Shown here: piece by piece, positions 58,101-64,000 of the stretch
How the letters are laid out: the number at the start of each line of letters is the position of its first letter
How positions within the stretch are numbered: the stretch's first letter is position 1
Source: Asterias rubens
Lineage: Eukaryota > Echinodermata > Asteroidea > Forcipulatida > Asteriidae
Length of the DNA: 64,000 bases
Direction: 5' to 3'
Assembly: GCF_902459465.1 (NCBI RefSeq)
Contig: NC_047065.1
Coordinates: 3,406,309 to 3,470,308, forward strand
The notes under the pieces: model-generated
What the model was told of the DNA's origin: nothing
Database searches by the model: none
Seen by the model: only the letters and a program-made list of their open reading frames with translations
Position numbers and translations under genes: made by a program

Positions 58101-60160
58101 CTATAAAAAAAAAAGTTGTCGAAAAGATATTTGATTTAACGAGATATTTGATTTTTGTAATTTCAGCCAACACACTCTATAATGTCATTTGAAGGTACAA
58201 CATTCTATGGTGCTGCAGATATCACTAATCATCTAAAGGTAGGTTGAGTAAAGGAGTAAATACAAAAAACCAAGTTGTACATTACTCAGGCTTAACTTGT
58301 CTGCACACAAATCGTAGTGCTGGACTTGACATAATGTTGTGATATTTAGAGCTCCAAAATGAGAGAGTGTCACAATCTGTCACTAACTCATTGACATTTT
58401 TGCAAAAATAGACTCCATGATTGGCAAGAATAGAGCTCCAAGATCTTTGTTGAAATTTTTGTTAAACTAGAGCTTTAAAATGAAAGAGTGTCGTACGCTG
58501 GTCTTGAGGATATTTCTCCCAAATTTAGACCTTGCCTCAAAGACTTTGGGAGGGGGAGGGGCAGGGGGAAGGGGGTGATAGGCACAAGCCTGCTAAACCA
58601 ATCCCAAACATTAAATATTTCCCGTCATTTTGTTTCAGGCACTTCCTTTCCAGACGGTTGCACATGCAATGACTTCCATAGATTGTCACTGTACGGTAGA
58701 TAACAGCATCCTAGTGGCCGTGTTAGGACAGCTAATGGTAAGTTTAACATGGAATGTAGTGCAGAGGCCTTTCTCAAACCTCGGCTTGGGCTCTGGCTTT
58801 ATAGGCTCTGGCTTTATAGGCTCTGGCTTCATAGGCTCCATGCTCTGTCTGCTGATGTTCGAACGACCGGTTGCAATACGTGCTGTTCCAAAACAGCAGG
58901 CTAAAGGCCGAGCTGCGTTTCCACTGTGTAAGCCTGAGCCCAATCCGAGGTTTGAGAAATGCCCCTGCCCTCTTTTTAAACCCACTGCACACACAGAAGA
59001 TGTTGTGGTGCCCTTTGCTTTTGCTGTGGCACCCTTTGCAAGGTTTCAATGAAAGTTTAAAGTTTTCTCAAAGAATTACCAAAGAAAAATTGCTGTGCCC
59101 CATCGAGGCCTGGTTGTGATCAGACATGGAATGTTTCATTCAAAGCCAAAGGTTTTTTTTTCAGCACGGTATTCCATTTTTCATCCAACAGCTTTTAAAA
59201 TATCAATTTGTTGCAAGAGTATCACTAATCTCAGTAACAGTAATTGAGCAGACATTGTGCTCAAAGCCATTATACCCTTTTGGTACAGAAAAAAAAAAAA
59301 ACTTCACAGATTTACAAATAACTTACAGGGTTTACAGAAGGTAGTGGTGAAATACTTCTCTGGAAATATTATTCCATGAAATGCTTTACTTTTTGAGAAA
59401 ACAGTAGAACAATATCAATTCTCGTTAACGAGAATTACGGATTTATGTTAAACACATGTCATTGACTCGACGAAACGCGTGGTTACAAGGGTGGGTTTTC
59501 CCGTTATTTTCTCCCGACTCCGATGACCGATTAAGCCCAAATTTTCACAGGTTTGTTATTTGATATAGAAGTTGTGATACACGAAGTGTGGGCCTTGGAC
59601 AATACTGTTTACCGAAAGGGTCCAATGGCTTTAAGCTTTTTTTGCTTACCGGGCTAGAAAAGCTGTGCATTTTACTTGCCCCCAGGAAGGGTTAACAACT
59701 CGGATTGTAAGCATGCATTGTCATACAATATTTCTTTCTGATATGTTAATGGCAGTGATCACAACCAGTCTATTGGTGAAATGAAGTTACAATCACACAC
59801 ACAAAATAAATTAATACATTTTGAAAATGTACGTTTCACATTTGAAATTTGAATAGAAAGAAATATGAGCATTATAAACAAGTAGGTTGATAGTTTTTAG
59901 TAGTCCACAGGGCTAGCTTGTTATAAATGTACAAACTATTCAACTTCAATTCAGTTGTAAGTTTTCTGTATTACACTATTTTTTACCCCCCACTGTCCAA
60001 GTCCAATTAAATTCTACAAATTACTTTACATTCTGATCTTCTTTCACAGGTGGACACCGACCCCAAACAGACCTTCCATCAGACGTTCATGCTGAAACAA
60101 GACGGAACCACATTTTTTATAACCAACGACATGTTCAGAATCGGCCTGCATAACTTCTGA
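55193..60160 (+). CDS. NUTF2: Nuclear transport factor 2 (Ran-GDP import factor)
   Basis: Five coding exons, all phase 0: 55,193-55,210, 57,140-57,244, 58,167-58,238, 58,639-58,737 and 60,050-60,160, giving 134 residues (vertebrate NTF2 is 127). The order of motifs is that of NTF2: EEIGKSFCEAYYKTFD at the start, FEGTTFYGAADI in the middle, VDTDPKQTFHQTFMLK and FITNDMFRIGLHNF at the end. The acidic residues that contact Ran in the vertebrate protein (E42, D92, D94) correspond to E50, D100 and D102. Known role: small homodimer that carries Ran-GDP through the nuclear pore by binding FG nucleoporins. The tryptophan before E42 is phenylalanine here (F49). Introns carry a P2 element (59,261-59,634) and the unusual sequence described at 57,306-57,647. 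Confidence 0.95.
57351..57412. repeat. 62-bp perfect palindrome in NTF2 intron 2
   Basis: Two 30-bp arms (left begins TGATTTTTGGGGTTGAACAA) around a 2-bp centre AG. One arm, diverged, also occurs once at 48,795-48,825 in the CARF-like gene. Confidence 0.85.
57498..57647 (+). other. Orphan candidate exon, 49 codons, in NTF2 intron 2
   Basis: An open frame (LESKKSLLKVKGNS at the start, VDFVREAFTIVKYMN near the end) follows a good acceptor (tttgtag) in phase 0 and ends at TGA 57,645-57,647. It could be an alternative last exon of NTF2, a last exon of the CARF-like gene (both upstream exons end in phase 0), or a relic. No family recognised. Confidence 0.35.
59261..59634. mobile_element. P2 transposon in NTF2 intron 4
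   Basis: CAAAGCCATTATACCCTTTT at the left and GGGTCCAATGGCTTTAA at the right; central CTCGTTAACGAG palindrome. Confidence 0.75.
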
Positions 60161-60441
60161 TTGTCCCCTCCACTATACAGCTGCTTAAAAAAAAATTAAA
60201 GAACAAATGAAGTACGATTATAATGAGCGTTGACGATCCTCGTCCATCATTTCGTACTGCGTGGGTTCTCATTTCATCGGTCTGGGACAACATTTGGAGA
60301 GCACACCTTTTGAGCGTCGTTCATGAAGTTTGTCAACTTTCCATATGGAGCAAAGCGTTAAGAGGACTTTTTTTGGAAGATCTCCTAGGGCATTCTTTCC
60401 TTTCTAAGTACACAGTTTTAAGTCTAGTCGTGACAACAACT

Positions 60442-60643
60442 GGGCCCAATTTCATAGAGCTGCTTAAGCCCAAAAATATAGCTAAGCAAAATTATGCTTA
60501 GCAGAATAAGGTTACCAGCAAAAGTACCATGTCACATGTCATGTGACATGGTACAATTTGTGACTGGTATCCTGCTTATTTTTGCTGAGCAGGAAACATT
60601 TTAGCAATATTTGCTGCTTAGGCAGCTCTATGAAATTGGGTCC
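60442..60643. mobile_element. GGGCCCAAT-family element downstream of NTF2
   Basis: Ends GGGCCCAATTTCATAGAGCT and AGCTCTATGAAATTGGGTCC. The centre contains a 31-bp palindrome at 60,524-60,554. Confidence 0.75.
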
Positions 60644-62757
60644 AGATTACCAAGTGCTTCAATTGTGTCTAGCCTACGCCAATCATCACATAGCTTCTAA
60701 CACAAGACTTTACTAAAAGAACAATATAACCAATTATCAATGTGGTTACATTACCTGAGTGTGTAATGTAGTATTAAGCTGCATATTTATATGCATTAAT
60801 TCCTTGATTTCAATGTGTCAATAATATTAGAGGATATGATATTACAGTCACAGTGTGAAAGGGCAATGTCCCACAACGCAACATACAGCTAACAGTTTAT
60901 GGCAATGTCTAAAAAGGTAACAATACTTCACATCACTCTTTGGGTTGGGTGAAGACAATGCAAGGAAAAAAACATAAACATTGTGACTATGAAGAGTTCC
61001 TTTTGCATGCTGTACAGTTTGTTGCCTTCAAGTTGCCTGTAAAAGACTTTGCAAAATGTGACAAGGCCTTCGGATTTATATTGTTAATCCATGAAGCTTT
61101 TAGAATCTGATAAGCTTGGTGTATTTGTTTCTATGCTGAGATACAAACAAGTATTCAAGGGATCAGGGACAATCGTTGTGTGATCGATCTGTAATTTCTT
61201 ACAAGCATGGTTTGATTGTATGTACTAATAATACTGATTTAATGTTTGAAAAAAAATGTTGAAAAGACCAGAGAAGAATGTTTACCAATTTGCTGGTGGT
61301 TTGGGATAGCAATTTTTTTGTTCATAATTAAATTTCTTGTAAACATATCCTAACTTTTTAAAATTTGAACTGAATGTGATATTGCTCAGTTATCTGGAAA
61401 TAAAACCAACAGAGTAATTAACGCTACTGAATTATTAAATGCAGTTTACACACGTAACATAGGGATTGCCAAAGTTTTCAACATTTTAATTCTTAACCAC
61501 CAGAGCTTAACTGCTCGGACATGACACACTCCATCTTAGTGTTTTGTGAAAACAAGCCAAGGGCTTACAAAAAGGTTGCAGTTGAATCATTTCAAACTGG
61601 CAACCTAATATTTTGATCTTAATTTGAAATTTTTGTCTGCAATAACTCTCTCAGTTTGACACCGTTTTTGTGATGTATTGGTCACGGTTGCAGTTGGCCA
61701 TTGCATGAAGTTATATGGATTCTGAAGTGTATGTGTATTACGTTGTTTCTTCAGAAGCGAATCAAAGACTTTGAAAACAGTGTTTTAGTATTTGGTTCAA
61801 AAGGGAATGCTGTGAAACAAACATGTACTTGTAGCTAGTAAGTTGTTTTTCCAAAAACTTTGATGTTTTAACTGATGTTTATTTGATGGAATTACAAAGT
61901 TTTAAGAGAATTATTAATTTGGTTCAGAGAAATTTTGATGAGAAAATAACAATGTATGTTATATCGCACTAACTACATATTGTCACATTTTGTGAAAGCC
62001 AATTGTTACACTAACTCAACATGGATTCATGGCGTTTATTTCAATGGTCATTGATTACAACAAAACAATAACTAAGTACATTCAGCGTAGGAGAAAAAAA
62101 CAAAATCAAAAAAAATATGCAACTTTGTTCTGGGGAGAATCCTAAACTGCCTAGAACACACAACTCTATGTGCTTTTTGTTTTTTCTAAAGCACTGAAAG
62201 AAAAGGAAATTGGATGAGAAGTTGCATGCCTGTAAAAATAGCCACTGTTGAACCATAGTCGTTCAGACCAGTTTCTAAACAGTGTTGAATTTTTTTGAAA
62301 CGAAGCAACCCATCATGGTATTGTGTGTTTTTTTTTTTATATTTAAAGTTTTGCAGAAATGTTGAATTTGGTTACATCTGTTGACACTTTTGCATGTTTT
62401 TCTGGCATTCAGCTGTCCATGCAAACCAGCACGGTTTGTTATCAATAGAAAGATCTATCACAGAAATCGGGGGTAATGCTGTGTGAATTTATATACAAAA
62501 ATAAGTGTTAAAAAGACCAGTTTATAATAATTATAAGCCCTATATATAGACAAGTAACCAAACAAAATGGCTGTTTATCCATGATAAGTGGTTCTTGAGC
62601 TGTTGTTTTTCTATGTATCTGGTTCTAGTCGATCATCAGCACGATGTTCTGGACAGGTTTTTTTCCATTACATGTTATTCTAAAAAGTATTCAATGCAGA
62701 AAAAAAATGGAAAAGCCTTTTCAAAATAATGTGGTGTTAACGTTATCAGTAAGACTC

Positions 62758-62906
62758 TTAAAGGGGCTGTTATGGTCAAAGCAGGCCTGTGGCTATACAT
62801 GGAATTGTGAACTCTCACCCATTAACTACCAATGGAAAGTCGGTGCTTGCGTGCTGTAATTGGTCGAGTCCATAATTCTATGATCATGACAACACAGCCC
62901 CTTTAA
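62758..62906. mobile_element. TTAA-ended MITE, AAGGGGCTGT family
   Basis: TTAAAGGGGCTGTTATGG at the left and the inverted CAACACAGCCCCTTTAA at the right, 149 bp, TTAA on both sides. Confidence 0.75.
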
Positions 62907-63283
62907 ACTTTAAATTAATTAATGCATCGTTAATGATCATAAACAAATAAAAGTAGTTGATCCATTTTAATTGTAAACAAATAAATTTCAGCGCAAATTA
63001 TATCGATTGGCAAACAAACAAAAAATGCATGTGTCATACTAACCAATGATGATATTACTGACATAAAATAAAACACTTCAGTGACATTTTGTACATGTAG
63101 CGTCAAGAATCGATGTCTTTATTTATGTCATGAAATGCTCAAAATTATGATTTCTAAAGAACAAATATTTGTAACGATGTATCCCTAACTTGAGGCCTTC
63201 CTAGAAACTCTTTAAAAAGGGACAAAGTCATGAGAAACAGAACTAATTTACTGTAGATACTGTTAATGATGAATTCTTAATGA

Positions 63284-63656
63284 GAGTAACACACTTGGTA
63301 ATTACTCAAAATAGTTGTTAGCATTAAAACTTACTTGGTACCAAGCAATGGAGAGCCGTTGATAGTATAAAACTATGTGAAAAATGGCTCCCCCTGAAGT
63401 AACGTAGTTTTCGAGAAAGAAGTTATTTTCCACTAAACTATTTGAATTTGATTTCAAGACCTCGGAATTAGATTTTGAGGTCCCGAAATCTGAAAGCAGA
63501 CAACTTTGTGTGACAAGGTTGTTTTGTCTTCCATTATTTTCTCGCAACTTCCACGACCAGTTGAGTTCAAATGTTCACAGGTTTGTTATTTTGTGCATAT
63601 GTTGAGATACACCAAGTGAGAAGACTGGTCTTTGACAATTACCAATAGTGTCCAGC
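63284..63656. mobile_element. Decayed P1 transposon
   Basis: Internal P1 sequence is clear (GGTAATTACTCAAAATAG at the left, CAATTACCAATAGTGTCCAG at the right); both TTAA ends are lost. Confidence 0.65.
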
Positions 63657-64000
63657 GTTGGAAGGAATTAAGAAATGTCCACTGAGTGACTCAAAACACT
63701 GTTATTAATGGAACTACATGTACACAGTATCTACATGTATTTTGCATCAATGGTAGAGTAGGATACAAATTTGGACCATGGCACTGAAAAAGAATTCATG
63801 TTAAATATTTCAGGAACTACGCAGAACAATTGCAGTACATCTACATATTCAAACTTATTGACAAATTTGAAATAATTTGAAAATTTAAGGCGACAAAAAA
63901 AACCCAACATTTACATTGACACTAATGAACAATGAGTTGACTACATTTATATACAAGTATACACATTTCCACCAAACTCTCTGAAAGCCTCATTTGATTT

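Larger units (their letters stand above)
60644..64000. other. Gene-free right end
   Basis: I see no coding exon. AATAAA-like signals near 61,398 and 62,945 could serve a long NTF2 3' UTR. A TTAA-ended MITE lies at 62,758-62,906 and a decayed P1 element at 63,284-63,656. Confidence 0.4.

Overview
The window is animal nuclear DNA. It has intron-containing genes with GT..AG splice sites, AT-rich non-coding DNA and very many small non-autonomous DNA transposons. The mix of a secreted PAN-domain family, a GT10 fucosyltransferase, an intronless rhodopsin-class receptor and a CARF-like zinc-finger gene, together with the style of the short transposons and a foldback element whose arms are tandem repeats, suggests a marine deuterostome, most likely an echinoderm such as a sea star. 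The taxonomic call is inference.

Layout. Positions 1-13,000 and 26,700-35,000 hold three paralogues (A 1599-4530, B 9136-12905, C 28867-32449) of a secreted protein: signal peptide plus PAN/apple domain in exon 1, a 46-nt exon 2, and a large cysteine-rich repeat exon 3. A and C are close relatives and share an intronic 29-bp minisatellite, a TTAA-target transposon sitting exactly on the stop codon, and a downstream array of about 1.03-kb tandem units. B lacks these. An octamer plus CRE promoter cassette lies upstream of A (three copies) and C (one copy) and is deleted in B.

A segment of about 4.04 kb (13,773-17,814) is repeated nearly identically at 36,431-40,469. The second copy begins exactly at the edge of a foldback element (34,953-36,430) that also truncates the last 1-kb unit, so this element marks a rearrangement junction. 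Between the two copies lies an alpha-1,3-fucosyltransferase-like gene (18,359-20,374) whose first coding exon has only four codons.

The right third is more ordinary gene space: an intronless GPCR on the minus strand (40,891-41,931), a CARF/ALS2CR8-type zinc-finger gene (46,921-53,148 or beyond, at least seven coding exons including one of 40 nt), and nuclear transport factor 2 (55,193-60,160, five coding exons). NTF2 intron 2 contains a 40-bp exact copy of the CARF-like microexon region, a 62-bp near-perfect palindrome and an orphan 49-codon reading frame with a splice acceptor.

At least six families of short inverted-repeat transposons are visible. Two of them end in TTAA and resemble piggyBac MITEs. 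Most other open frames are repeat-derived or are shadows of these genes.
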